Positions 1-10,462 of a stretch of DNA of 64,000 bases are shown here, one piece after another. Made by a program: the position numbers and the translations under genes. The DNA comes from Numida meleagris (Eukaryota; Chordata; Aves; Galliformes; Numididae), in assembly GCF_002078875.1 (NCBI RefSeq), contig NC_034438.1:19389755-19453754 (forward strand), given 5' to 3'. Below the pieces are notes generated by a model. The model did no database searches and was not told the DNA's origin. It saw only the letters and a program-made list of their open reading frames with translations. Numbering within the stretch: position 1 is the first letter of the stretch; each line of letters starts with the position of its first letter.

Positions 1-2160
1 CAAGGACCTTCAGCTGGAGATTCCAGAGATCCCTAATGCAAGCTGCAAAAGGTTTGGCGGGTTTTCCTTTTGCCTTTATGACCTTCATAGATAGCTTACA
101 TTTTCAGGAGGTTCAGTTAGATATCAGAGATTATATATCAGCAGTAATGCACTTGATTAAAGTTTATTTGCATTTAATCCTATTGCTGTTTCACAACATC
201 TTTTAATGAATTTTAAAGATACTGTTATTTTACTGATTGGTTGGAGCTGGTAGCTGTAACTTTGAGCTAACATGGTGAAGGAACTGGAGCCACTGAAAGG
301 GAGTAGAAGAACTGTTTTCACTGAGAGTAAGGCATCCACTGCATGCATTTTATCAGGATCTACTTACTGGAGAAAAGGGAGAATAAACTCTTTCTGGTTA
401 AGAGCCAGGCTGGACAAGGCTCTGAGCAATCTGTTACAGAGGAAGAGGAATCACTTTGCAAACTGTGCACTATATTCTCTGTTGCCTGTTGTTCATGGAG
501 AGACCTCGGTAACAAGTGGTGCACTTAGCAGAGCAGCCTAACCATTTGGAAGGACACTCATGCCACAAAAAGCAGAGCAAACATGAGGGAGAATGGAAGG
601 ATTGAACAGCCTCACACCTCCAAACTGCTTTTGTAAAAAAATAACTGCATTAGACATGAGTGGCCCTGATCCTTTTGTTTTCTTATTAAGGGAAATAAAC
701 TACAGCAGAGCATACTGACTACCACAGGTTGCTAACTGTGCCAAGATTTATGAGGATATTTTTAAAAAAGAAAAATTAAAAAAGATGCCACATTTAGTTT
801 GTCCTTTATACTCAAAGTACTATATCCAATGAAGTCGGGATGCATTTTTAACTCATTTCTAGTTTTCTAAGCAAGTCAAAAGATCTAGCATGGCACTCTG
901 ACTACCTGAGAACATGACTTTTTGACTACATTGTAGCAGTCTTTCTCAAGTTTCAGCAGATACATTTGGACATATATGTTCATGAACTAAAAGTAATGTC
1001 GAGATCGAGAGAGCAAACACTGAAAGTCAGAGAGTTCTTCAACTTCAGCATGTAATATATGTCAGGGCACATCCTATGTGTTTTACAGGAGTGAACTGAT
1101 AGCAAACTGCCCTAGGCTTTCATTAGGAGTGCATGCACCATATGGTAAGGGCACCTTGGGCACTCCTCACAGTGCAGTCAGCCATCTGAACCATTCTGTT
1201 TATCTTAGTGAGGGTGTCAGGGCACATCTGAGACCAAACGGTTTGTGGATCTGCCTGCATGGTGTTACCTCCCTTTCTCCTCTTGCCCGGCCCCTGGCTG
1301 TGATTTCCTGGCCACAGTTTCTCCCATTGCTCCTTCCCAGCTCCCACAGCTATTCAGCCTCCACCGTCATCTGCACATCTGCTCAAGCCACTTGTCCCCT
1401 CTCTATGACAACCTCACAGCTCCTTGGGGATCCCCCATTCCCACTTTCAAATTTCATTGCCAAATCCAAAAACAACAACAAAAAAAGTGAATTGAGAAAT
1501 GAAATAAAATGCAAAATTTGGGGCAGAGCTGTGAAAGCTTTGGTGCTGATTGTGCAAAGCATCTCGGTGTGAGCTGAGATGCGTAAGTGGCCTTTTGTGG
1601 TGCAACCAGGAGCACATGCATCTGCTCTGCCTGACTCTGCCCACATCCCGGGCTGTGCCTGTTTTCACCATGGAGAATAGGAATTTCACCATTATTCCTC
1701 CCCTCAGTCTCATTTTTTATCTATCCCTGCACAGAGAAGTAGCGGGCACACTTAAAGCCTTGTAACAGAACAGTGCTGAGAGATTAATGCTGGATGGAGT
1801 GAGTGAACCGGTGACAAGAGAGAACATTAGAAGTTCACTGTTTGTGATGTATATTATGGTTTTTTTTCAATATCTGAGAGGTGTTTGGAGAGGCAGAGCA
1901 TTAGGTCTTTATTGATGCAGCTCTAGAGAGATGTAGAATGGTGCACTCAAACAGGTAGAATGCTGCTGAAAGTAATTCTGAAAAGATTGTAACAAGAAAT
2001 ATTGAATCTTCATTCCAGGCCTCTTCTCTGCCATACGAACATTGCTGTCATCATCAGTGACACTAAGTTAGTACTGGCCAGCATGATTTAAACTGACATA
2101 AACCTGGGGACTAAAATAAGCTGGCAGTGCTTTTTGAAGTCCTTTTTGGCCCTCCTTACA
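1..2160. other. Intergenic DNA, no gene recognised
   Basis: Ordinary AT-leaning non-coding sequence with stops in all frames. The longest open frames (for example 1078-1572 on the + strand) have no recognisable domain, no splice context and a composition typical of chance frames. A few A- or T-runs are present. I see no repeat family or RNA gene here. Confidence 0.6.
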
Positions 2161-2162
2161 AG

Positions 2163-2633
2163 AAAGACATGGAGGACCTGGAGCATGACCAGAGAAGGGC
2201 AATGAAATTGTGAAGGGTCTGGACATGAGTTGTACGAGGAGCGGCTGAGGGAGCTGGGTTTTTTTAGTCTGGAGAAGAGGAGGCTCAGGAGAGACCTTAT
2301 TGCTCTCTACAACTACCTGAAGGGAAGTTGTGGAGAGGTGGGGGTTGGCCTCTTCTCCCACATAGTTAGTGATAGGATGAGAGGGAATGGCCCCAAGCTG
2401 TGCCATGGGAGGTTTGGATTGGATGTTAGGACATGTTTCTTCTCAGAAGGAGTGGTCAGGCACTGGAACAGGCTGCTCAGGGAGGTGGTGGACTCAACGT
2501 CCCCGGAGGTTTTCAAGAAATGTATAGATGTGGCACTTCATGGACGTGGTTTAGTGGGCATGGTAGTGATGAGCTGATGGCTGGACTAGATGATCTTAGT
2601 GATCCAGATCTTAATGATTCTATGACTCTATGA
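2163..2633 (+). mobile_element. CR1 LINE fragment, 3' end
   Basis: This is the 3' part of a CR1 non-LTR retrotransposon. The open frame 2230-2577 encodes the typical CR1 C-terminal reverse-transcriptase tail: YEERLRELG, then [20 protein letters not shown], then [10 protein letters not shown]. It is followed by the CR1 3' terminus, two near copies of an ATTCTATGA octamer-type repeat ending at 2633. The element is strongly 5'-truncated, as is usual for CR1, and lacks the catalytic RT motifs. Several substitutions and the loss of frame before 2230 suggest an old copy. The same protein tail recurs at 63.18-63.5 kb in a better preserved copy. Confidence 0.9.
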
Positions 2634-3250
2634 AGTGTCCCCCAGCTGCAGCTATTTCCTGGGAGCACCACCCACATGAAGCTGTACTCAGAGTTGCCAT
2701 TACCACCACAGCACTCAGACATGACCGGATGGCAATGAAGAACTAAGGCTTTCAGCATAGCTCCAGCCTGTCCTGTCCAGACCTCTCCTCCCAGCCCTTC
2801 AGTTCCCTGCCCAGTAACACAGGTGATCTGGGTCACCTTATATTTAGTTAGGATATCTTCCCATCTCTGCTTAAGAAGCCAGTAGTCTGAGAGGTTTCCT
2901 TACCTCTGTTCTCATAGTAATAAACACTGGGAACTGAAAGCTGTGAATTCAGACATCATGGACTTAGAGATGAGTGCACAGGGAACAGCAGACAGAGAGA
3001 GCTGGTATTTTCAGTCCCAGGCACAGCCAGCTTCAACTTGATTTCAAGTGCTCTGACATGGGTAGTGATGTGGGGGCCTCAGCTAACGGATAATGCCAAA
3101 TAATTCAGAGTCTCATTGTTCTGTCAGCAAGATCTGTTCTAAGGCAAGCTGGCAGATGAATATGTCACACTGACCTTAGAAAACTTTAATCTGAGTGACG
3201 AGTGCTCTGTTTGTTCCTCTTCTGCTTACTCATGCTCTGTAATTTGCTAG
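2634..3250. other. Intergenic DNA, nothing recognised
   Basis: Non-coding sequence between the CR1 fragment and the small LTR remnant. No gene, repeat family or RNA structure was recognised. Confidence 0.5.
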
Positions 3251-3255
3251 GCAAT

Positions 3256-3286
3256 TGTCATGGTTTTATGTCATGAAACCATGACA
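3256..3286. mobile_element. Collapsed LTR remnant, both LTR ends in 31 bp
   Basis: The segment begins TGTCATGGTTT and ends AAACCATGACA, an 11-bp inverted repeat with the TG...CA termini typical of retroviral LTRs. The five bases before it (GCAAT, 3251-3255) are repeated exactly after it (3287-3291), as expected for a 5-bp target-site duplication. The left end also resembles the start of the solo LTR at 53534 (TGTCACGGTTTTGTG), differing by two transitions over 15 bases, and the right ends are similar. The simplest reading is an LTR whose interior was deleted, leaving only its two ends. The family is not identified. Confidence 0.6.
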
Positions 3287-3291
3287 GCAAT

Positions 3292-3754
3292 AACCATGAA
3301 AATGTAAACCAGTGCTGCAACAAGTATGGCCCCTGATATTTGTTCTCATGAAAATAAAAAATGACATTAGGAAAATAATGTAACTGCTTATTCTAATAAC
3401 ATGTTGTGCAGCTTGCAAGGACCTCAAAAATGCCAAGAAAATTCTCTGTAGGAGACAGAACAAGGAGGTGCTTCTTGTTCTCCCCTGACCAACTGCAATG
3501 TGTGGGAGAACGCAGCTGCTGACAGCTCTGCGGGGGGAAGAGCCCAGAGCCTCCCTGTACTGCTGGAGAAAAGATGGGTGTTTCCCTGTGCAGGACTGAG
3601 CCGCTCCTGTAATTGCTCTTTACGAGATGTCCATCACTCCTGGACTCCCTGCTTCACATCCCACCATGCTCTTGGCAAAGCAGAACTCCCAAAAGGTGAC
3701 ATCATGTGATGGAGTGAGAAATACAGTGTTAAATATTTCTGTTTGGGGCTTATT
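3292..3754. other. Intergenic DNA, nothing recognised
   Basis: Non-coding sequence with no recognisable gene or repeat. The 69-codon open frame at 3500-3709 has no domain and is considered chance. Confidence 0.5.
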
Positions 3755-3844
3755 TGTTTCTCATATACGCCAAATAGATCAATCTCAGTTGTTAATTTAA
3801 GACTACACAACTGAGATTGATCTATTTGGCGTATATGAGAAACA
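3755..3844. repeat. Perfect 38-bp inverted repeat with 14-nt spacer
   Basis: The left arm (3755-3792) and right arm (3807-3844) are perfect reverse complements over 38 bases, separated by a 14-nt spacer (3793-3806). The arms contain the sequence CATATACGCCAAATAGATC and its complement, so this is not a simple repeat. Pairing stops at both edges: the outer pair is a T/G mismatch at 3754/3845, and the spacer ends do not pair. In DNA it could extrude as a cruciform, and in RNA it would form a very stable hairpin. I do not recognise it as the terminal repeats of any transposon. Confidence 0.95.
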
Positions 3845-6800
3845 GGAAGGGGGGTATTGGTGGTATTCAGACCTGAAAAAAGAAGTGTATAGTGTTTCTT
3901 GAATATTTATGTATGCAAGAGAGACAAAAGACTCTGAGACATACTGTCAGTGTAAGACATGGAGAATCCTGTGTGGCTTGATATCCATGTTGTTTCAACA
4001 CACAAAGACAAAATGTGCCTGGAATCTAGCACTCATCAACAACCACCCATTTATTAAATAGGAAACCTCTTCAGTGACAGTAGGCCATAGGAAGCATGCC
4101 AATACCGGCTTGTGTATTTGTTCTACACTAACTTGGTATAGAATCAGCTTGTGCAACTTTTTATTTTATTTTATTTATAAAATTCTTGTTTTGTAACCAA
4201 CAAATCTGTCACTGAGTAGGAAAAAGGGAGTAATTATTTGTGCCTCCCTCCTTTGCTCCTGCCAGGAGACAAAAAGTCAAAAGCCAAGCCTTAGCAGGAT
4301 CATTATCTACTGTTTTGTGGATCTTCTCTCAGGATTGTCAGCTCAAGAACTTCTCTAAAAAAGGGGGAAAATTAAGCTGTTTTAAACTAGACCTTGCCGC
4401 TGAAATGTTGCTAAAGTGACCCACTGGAAGTGAATCTCTGTTATTATGATTCAGACTGGAACACCTACATTTAAACATTGTGTTTATTAAAGAAGTATTT
4501 TGGCTAGGACTCAGATTTCAGTGATGAAAAGATAATCAAACCTTATTTTTTTTTATCTTAAAAATGTGCATACTAGCTTTTCTAGCTAATTAGCAGTGTT
4601 GGTAGAACACAGCGCTTACAACATGTAAGACAATTGTACCTGATCCTAAAAGAGTGCTACCACAGCTTTGTAGCATCAGTGTCTGCAGTGCAGGTGAAGT
4701 AGGAAGTACTGAAATTAGAAAAAAATTGAATCCTGGGATGAATTAACATTTTTTTTTAATTAAATAAGCACTTTTCTCTACAGAAAAAAGTATAAGACAC
4801 TCTGTGATGAGTGTTCTGTCTTCTAAAAATCTCTAGCTAAAAAGAGAAGGAGGATGCTTTCCTTGCATAAGGATGCTTATCTTGTAAGCATTTTGCAGAT
4901 CTTTTCATACTTAAGAGATCAAAGAAAAGCGTGAAGGCCAGGCTGGGGCTGTGGAGCTTTGTAACACAATAGAACCTATGGGTCAGAATCAAATCCGGAT
5001 GTCACAGACTGCATGAATAAAACCCAAAAAACTTGTTCCTACCTATCATATAGATTTTCTACATTGACAACACTTTCTAAAACTTTTAGTGTACAAAGAG
5101 TGAGGGGGGAAACTTAAGGGAAAGTGAAATGTGCAAGGTTTGCAGAGCAGACAGAGCCTTCTCACCTGCTGCTGGCTGGCACTGCTGTGCAGCGGTGCCT
5201 GTTACAACTTCAGTCATTGGAGTTATAGGTTTGATGGTAATTTGTGTGCATTTCTCAAAACATTCTAAACTCTCACTTGGTCCATCCAGAAAATGAAAAT
5301 GTTTGGCAAGATTTTCAGTATACATATGCAACCTTTTTTTTTTTTTTTCCTCTGGGCTTTTAGTGTAGTTTAAACAAAAGCAGCCTGGAATTAAACTATC
5401 TTGCATACTCCTTTTAACACACCCTTAGGACAGCTGAGGTACATAACACTTACTTTTCCTTTTTGCTAGCACTGGATATCAGCATGGCTCTGGCGGAGTG
5501 TCTGGCAGGTGGGCAGCTGTCTGCCTGGCTGCGCAGCATGGAGCACAAAGACCTGGTGGGTGAACACCGGTGCTGCAGGACGCATGAAGCAGGTGACCAG
5601 AACGGAGCAGTATCAGTCCCAGCTGCATTGGGAAGGCTACAGCATCCAGCTGCCCTGCAGTGCTGTGTGGTCTTGGGAACACACACCACCCCGAGCATCT
5701 CTGCTCACTCTCTTCTTCCCAGCATGCTGGCTTCTCCTCAGCCATCCCTTCTGCAGGACCAGCCAGCTACACAGCTGCCAGCACCATTCCCTCTGCACTA
5801 CCTTTAGCTTTTCATTCTTGCTGGGAAAAGCCCTTGACTGGTGCTTGGGCTTGCTCCACATATTTCAGCCCAAACTGAACTGGTTCCTTAAACACTGCTG
5901 CTGTGCTTTGGTTTTCCCAATTTTAAAAAGGGTGCTAAAATGATGTTAAATTTGCTTCGCTGCTTTTTCTGAACGTATTGCCATGTCCCACCTCTGTCTG
6001 TCTTGAACAGCAAAAGCAGACCAGTTTCACTTGCAGGTTTTCACTCACTATTCTTCTTCTTTCAACAACAGCATTTCTTTTTTGTCATTTCAATTGTTAG
6101 ATTATCACCTTCCCTCTCCCACCCTTTCTAACATTATAAATAACAATAAGCTTGAAGTGTTTCAGTGAAGCACAGTGTGTTCCCATGTTGTCTCTTCAGA
6201 GAACTGCAACATTAATCCACTGATACCAAAGTAAGGAAATACAGTAACTGATTTGATGCTTTCAGTAATCTTCTGTTTTTTATTAAATGTTTTTCTCCAC
6301 TCCTTTATTGAAACAAATTTTGAGTTTTTTCATGTCTAAGTCACAGATATTTTACCATTATTTTCCATGATTCTACATATTTACTTGGTCTCAAGACCTT
6401 TTATTAATGTCAGATACTGATGAAATAAAACAGTGGAACTTGTGCATGGTGTGGAACTTGAAGTGGTACACCGTACTGGCATGGAGGTATTGTAATTTGT
6501 CTAATGAATTTCAGTTTGGATCCTGATAACATCTCGTAGAAATAAGGGCTAATGCAGTTCTCATGAAAATTTCCACAAATTATATTGAGGCAAGTATGTA
6601 GTAATTGGGTGTTGAAAAAACATACTGCAGAAACATCTCTGGACAAGTACAGTCTGTATTACTTAGAAAGCTGTAACACATAAAGTCTTTAAATGCATCC
6701 TTGAAATATAACGATACATAAATTCCTAGCCTAAGCATCATCAGCATCAGGACTATTGGTGTGGGTAGAAACATTCTGGGGGATAGAGAGCTTGTTTCTT

Positions 6801-9800
6801 TCTCTCTTTGTTTTGTTAAAATGAAATACAGCACTGCAAATGTGATGGAGAAATGGTATGTGCACTGGAGGAGGCCAGAACGACCCAAGCCTTGTCATTA
6901 GCCTGGCTGAAAAATAACTTTCTCTCTGCGAAAAATTTCAAAGCATCTTTTATTTCCATATTGGCACCAGATCATTCCTTTCGGGAAGATGAGGAACATC
7001 TAACAGTTTTAAAGAGAAAGTGTAAAACTGCACTTTCCATTACTAAGAGAAGAGAGATGGTCCTGCAATGATCAGAAGCACAAAGCCTGCCCTGACATGG
7101 AGAAGCCTTTCACATTTCTGTGTTGCTCCTGTTGTCAAAACTGTTACATTCCTGTGAAACATTCAGGATTAAATAACTGTTATTTTTAGATGGAAAACAA
7201 ATTTCTTGAAAATTGTTTCTACCTGCTATATGAAACACTAGCTCACTCCTGTGCCCAGTTCTGTCCTTTCTGTAGAGCCTTTTGCATCAGTCATCAATAG
7301 TGAGACCCTCCCTGCATCCTCATCCCCTGTTACTCCAACTGGGGAAAAGAATGACACAAAGCTGAGAGTGCTACTCTTTTGAAAATCAGACTCCACAAAC
7401 CCAAAGCTACCACAGATATCAAGGTTGCCAGCTGACTAGCTTGTTTGATGAAACAAGCTGTTGTTACCAAAAATTTGGTATTTTGTCTTAAAACTTAAAT
7501 TAAAAAATTAAATTAAAAAATTAAAAAATTGGTAATGCTGATGGTGTGTCTGCCAGCTTTACGTGCTGAGAAAACTTCCACCGCTTGCCTATGGATATTT
7601 CTCAAAGATATAAAGTGTTTGTTCAGTTTCTTTGTTTTTAAATAAAAGTATACAACAAATGACTAGCACAATCTACAACACCACTGTCCTCCTAGCAGTG
7701 AGGAGCAAAGCCTGCTGATGCCCAGGCTGGTCTGACAGAGGCATAGCCAGTAGAGAGGTCTCAAAATGACAAATGGGATAGATGAGGCATCCATTTCCAT
7801 CACACGCCATCTGGCTGCAGATCCTCCTCCCTCTGGAGGGAGGGAGCTATGGGGCTGAGCGGGGCAGCTCGCAGTTGGGCACTTTTGGATGAAGGCTGAG
7901 TCCAGTCTCCTCTGCTGAGTGCAGCTGTGCTCCAGACAGCGCCATTGCAGGGGCGCAAATGGCTGGCAGGGTGAGATAGGCAACATAGCTGCTTTTAAGA
8001 CTCTTTTTAACAGAATTGCTTGGTAATATTTGAAAATGCCTTCTGATTCACTATTTACATTGTAATTGGATTTATCCAGGAAAATCATTTTGGATTGGGT
8101 TTGACAAGGTTTGAATTGCAAAACAAGCTTTGCAACTATATTAATCAAGTCAGGCTGCTATCAGAATGACAGCCTGTTTTGCCACAGTGAGACTTCTTTG
8201 TTGGTGGATTCAAGTGCCAAAATAAGCAGAAATGATGTGCTTACTCTCTAGGGGCAAGCATAGGCCAGTGTGTTTTCAGTTCCCCCTTTGAAGGCCTACC
8301 CACAGAACGATATAGGTGTAGGTCCTGCCAGAAGCTGCTTGCAGCTGAGAGGGTGGCAGTGGGAGTGCTCTGCTGTGTAAGCCCATACAGCAGACAGGCA
8401 CTCTTTCCAGCTGCAGCTGACTGCATGAGAAAGCTCAATTTAGAGGCAGCGTTTGTAGTCCAGCATTATGGTCCCTTTTCAGTGAATGATCTACAAGCCT
8501 GAATTTGCATGGCCTAATAGCAGACGAGCAAAAGTGAAATATAGCTGGAGAAGGGATGCCAGGTCCTGCTCAGCCCACCAGAAGACCCAAGACTTATCTC
8601 TGCTCCATGCTGCTCCCTTTCCAAGGGCTACTTGGAGCCAAGGGGCTGTGCTAGCAAATTTTTGCCCACTTTCCTAAGAACTTTGCTTATCTTCCTCTAC
8701 TACATGCTTGGAAGAGCACCCGTCCATGCCCATGATGTGACATGCCTGAGTGTGTAACAGATTATCTTCTAACACATTATAATGGAAAGACAGGGAGCTG
8801 GGGCCTGTGAGGTCCCAATAGGAGGTAAGATGGCCCACCCCCACAAGAAAAATCAGATAATGCCACTTTAACATAATAATAAGCCGTTAGGTAAGCACTT
8901 TTGATGTGAATGTTCACAAAGAAGAGAAGGTCTTTGCCATGGTCCCATCCTGAACTGTTTAATTAAAGGAGTAGTCCTGTTAATTTTGTAAGATTACTTG
9001 CCTAAATACATACCACTCCTATGAAGAAAGTGGTGTATTATTTAGCCCTAAACAAACTAGACAATGCTAAACAGATTGACAGGTGAAAAGACCATTAAAA
9101 GATGAAAAGGAATCACAGAGTGTTTTGTTTTGAATGTTTGTTTGATTATTCTTTAGAAGGGCATAGAATGGAAAGCATTCCTGTTTTGTTTTTATCCAAA
9201 GTAATCTGATCCTTGCCTAACCTTCATTTTAGTTGGCTAAGCAAGCCAGCCTATGGAGATGCCACGGATTTGCCATTCCTCTCTAAAACAGGTTTCTGTA
9301 TATCCTCAGGACACTGCATCTGCAAGTCTTGTGTCCCCCATGCACTTTGGCCTGTTCGCTTTTCCAAGATCTTCCCGTGGCTCAGATAACTTGAAGCAAA
9401 CTTGGGAGCTTCTCGCACAGAAAGCAATAGCCTTCTGGGAGACATTTCTGCTACTTCAGACTGCTAGATAAGCAGCAGCTAGAAAACAAAGCCTGCTTCA
9501 GAAATGTCAGGTGGATTGTTGGCAATAGAAAATAAAAACCAAAGAGGGAACAAGATTGTTTCTATTTAAATCATGTTTGCAGGTCTTTGTAACTTTCTAC
9601 TTTGAGGCAACTCTAATAAAAGTTGGGGCAATGTTTTTTTCCTGCAGAATCAACAGTAGGACCTAAAAGTTGGGGTAGAAGTGTAGAAGTCAGCACAAAG
9701 CCTGGAAGGAGAATGCCTTCACATTTTCTTATCAATTTTGGGTTTGCTTTAACTCAAGGTAATTCACGAAGTAGTTCACAACATTGGATTTGCATATAGT

Positions 9801-10038
9801 CATTGCTAATAGCTCATATAAGCATTTGCCAACAACTGCTAAAAAATTTGCATTTTTTTTTGTCTTATTTATCTGTGTTCAGTATTTTAGAGCTCTCAAG
9901 CCAACCAAGTCCTCTATCCAGATATCTTTACCAAAATCATGCCTTACTGAAAAACTACTGTGATCTTTCCCCTTCCAGAAATTTTGCCTTTCAGTTTAGT
10001 AAGAAGCAGGGCTGTTACTAGCTGGTGGCCATATATTA
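3845..10038. other. Long intergenic stretch, no gene recognised
   Basis: Six kilobases of AT-leaning non-coding DNA. Open frames such as 5509-5943 (+) and 7663-8148 (-) show no domain, conserved motif or exon structure, and overlap open frames on the other strand, so I treat them as chance. Local features are TTTTA repeats near 4160-4182, an A/T tract at 7494-7530 and a T-run at 5335-5348. Confidence 0.5.
7494..7530. repeat. AT-rich simple repeat (AAATTAAA-type)
   Basis: A short run of imperfect TTAAATTAAAAAAT units made only of A and T. It is typical low-complexity DNA, and I infer no function. Confidence 0.8.
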
Positions 10039-10460
10039 TTTAGATTGCTCCATAAGAAATGCCTCCTATATATTTCCATGGAAACTACAACAGATATAAA
10101 GAAAACAATAACACTTTTTGATAGAGCAAATTCTCAGCTACGAAACACTCATTATTATTACAGTCACCACCATTAGCTCTGCAGTTTCTCCAGGTGAACA
10201 AGAGCATGATGCACCACCTACTGCCTCACTGTGCTCACATCCACTATTTGGACTCCATCAATGTTTAGCAAGCATCAGTGTATGTCAATGCCATTTTTTC
10301 TGCATGGAGGAATTCAATGACACACCCTTGCTCCATATGCACTGCAATGTCAGATGCCATTCTGAGAGATTGCCCTCTACTGCCATACCACCAACACCCT
10401 TCTCTGACGTTGTGGGCCAAAATAATAAAATAGGAGGCATTACTTTTGGAGCAGCTCTCG
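10039..10460 (-). mobile_element. Internally deleted mariner (Galluhop-type), reverse orientation
   Basis: The element is bounded by TA dinucleotides at 10037-10038 and 10461-10462, the target of mariner transposases. It has terminal inverted repeats built around GCTCC...AAATGCCTCCTAT on the left and its complement ATAGGAGGCATTACTTTTGGAGC on the right (split here as ATAGGAGGCATTACTT and TTGGAGC). Read on the minus strand, the interior matches the copies at 36.86 and 61.13 kb. It includes a decayed start of a mariner transposase N-terminus, with EFLHAEKMALTY visible in the minus-strand frame ending at 10265. At 422 bp it is about a third of a full-length mariner, so it is non-autonomous. Confidence 0.85.
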
Positions 10461-10462
10461 TA

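Noticed and set aside
1078..1572. 164-codon + strand open frame
   Set aside because: No recognisable domain, no exon context and open frames on the opposite strand in the same place. Consistent with chance.
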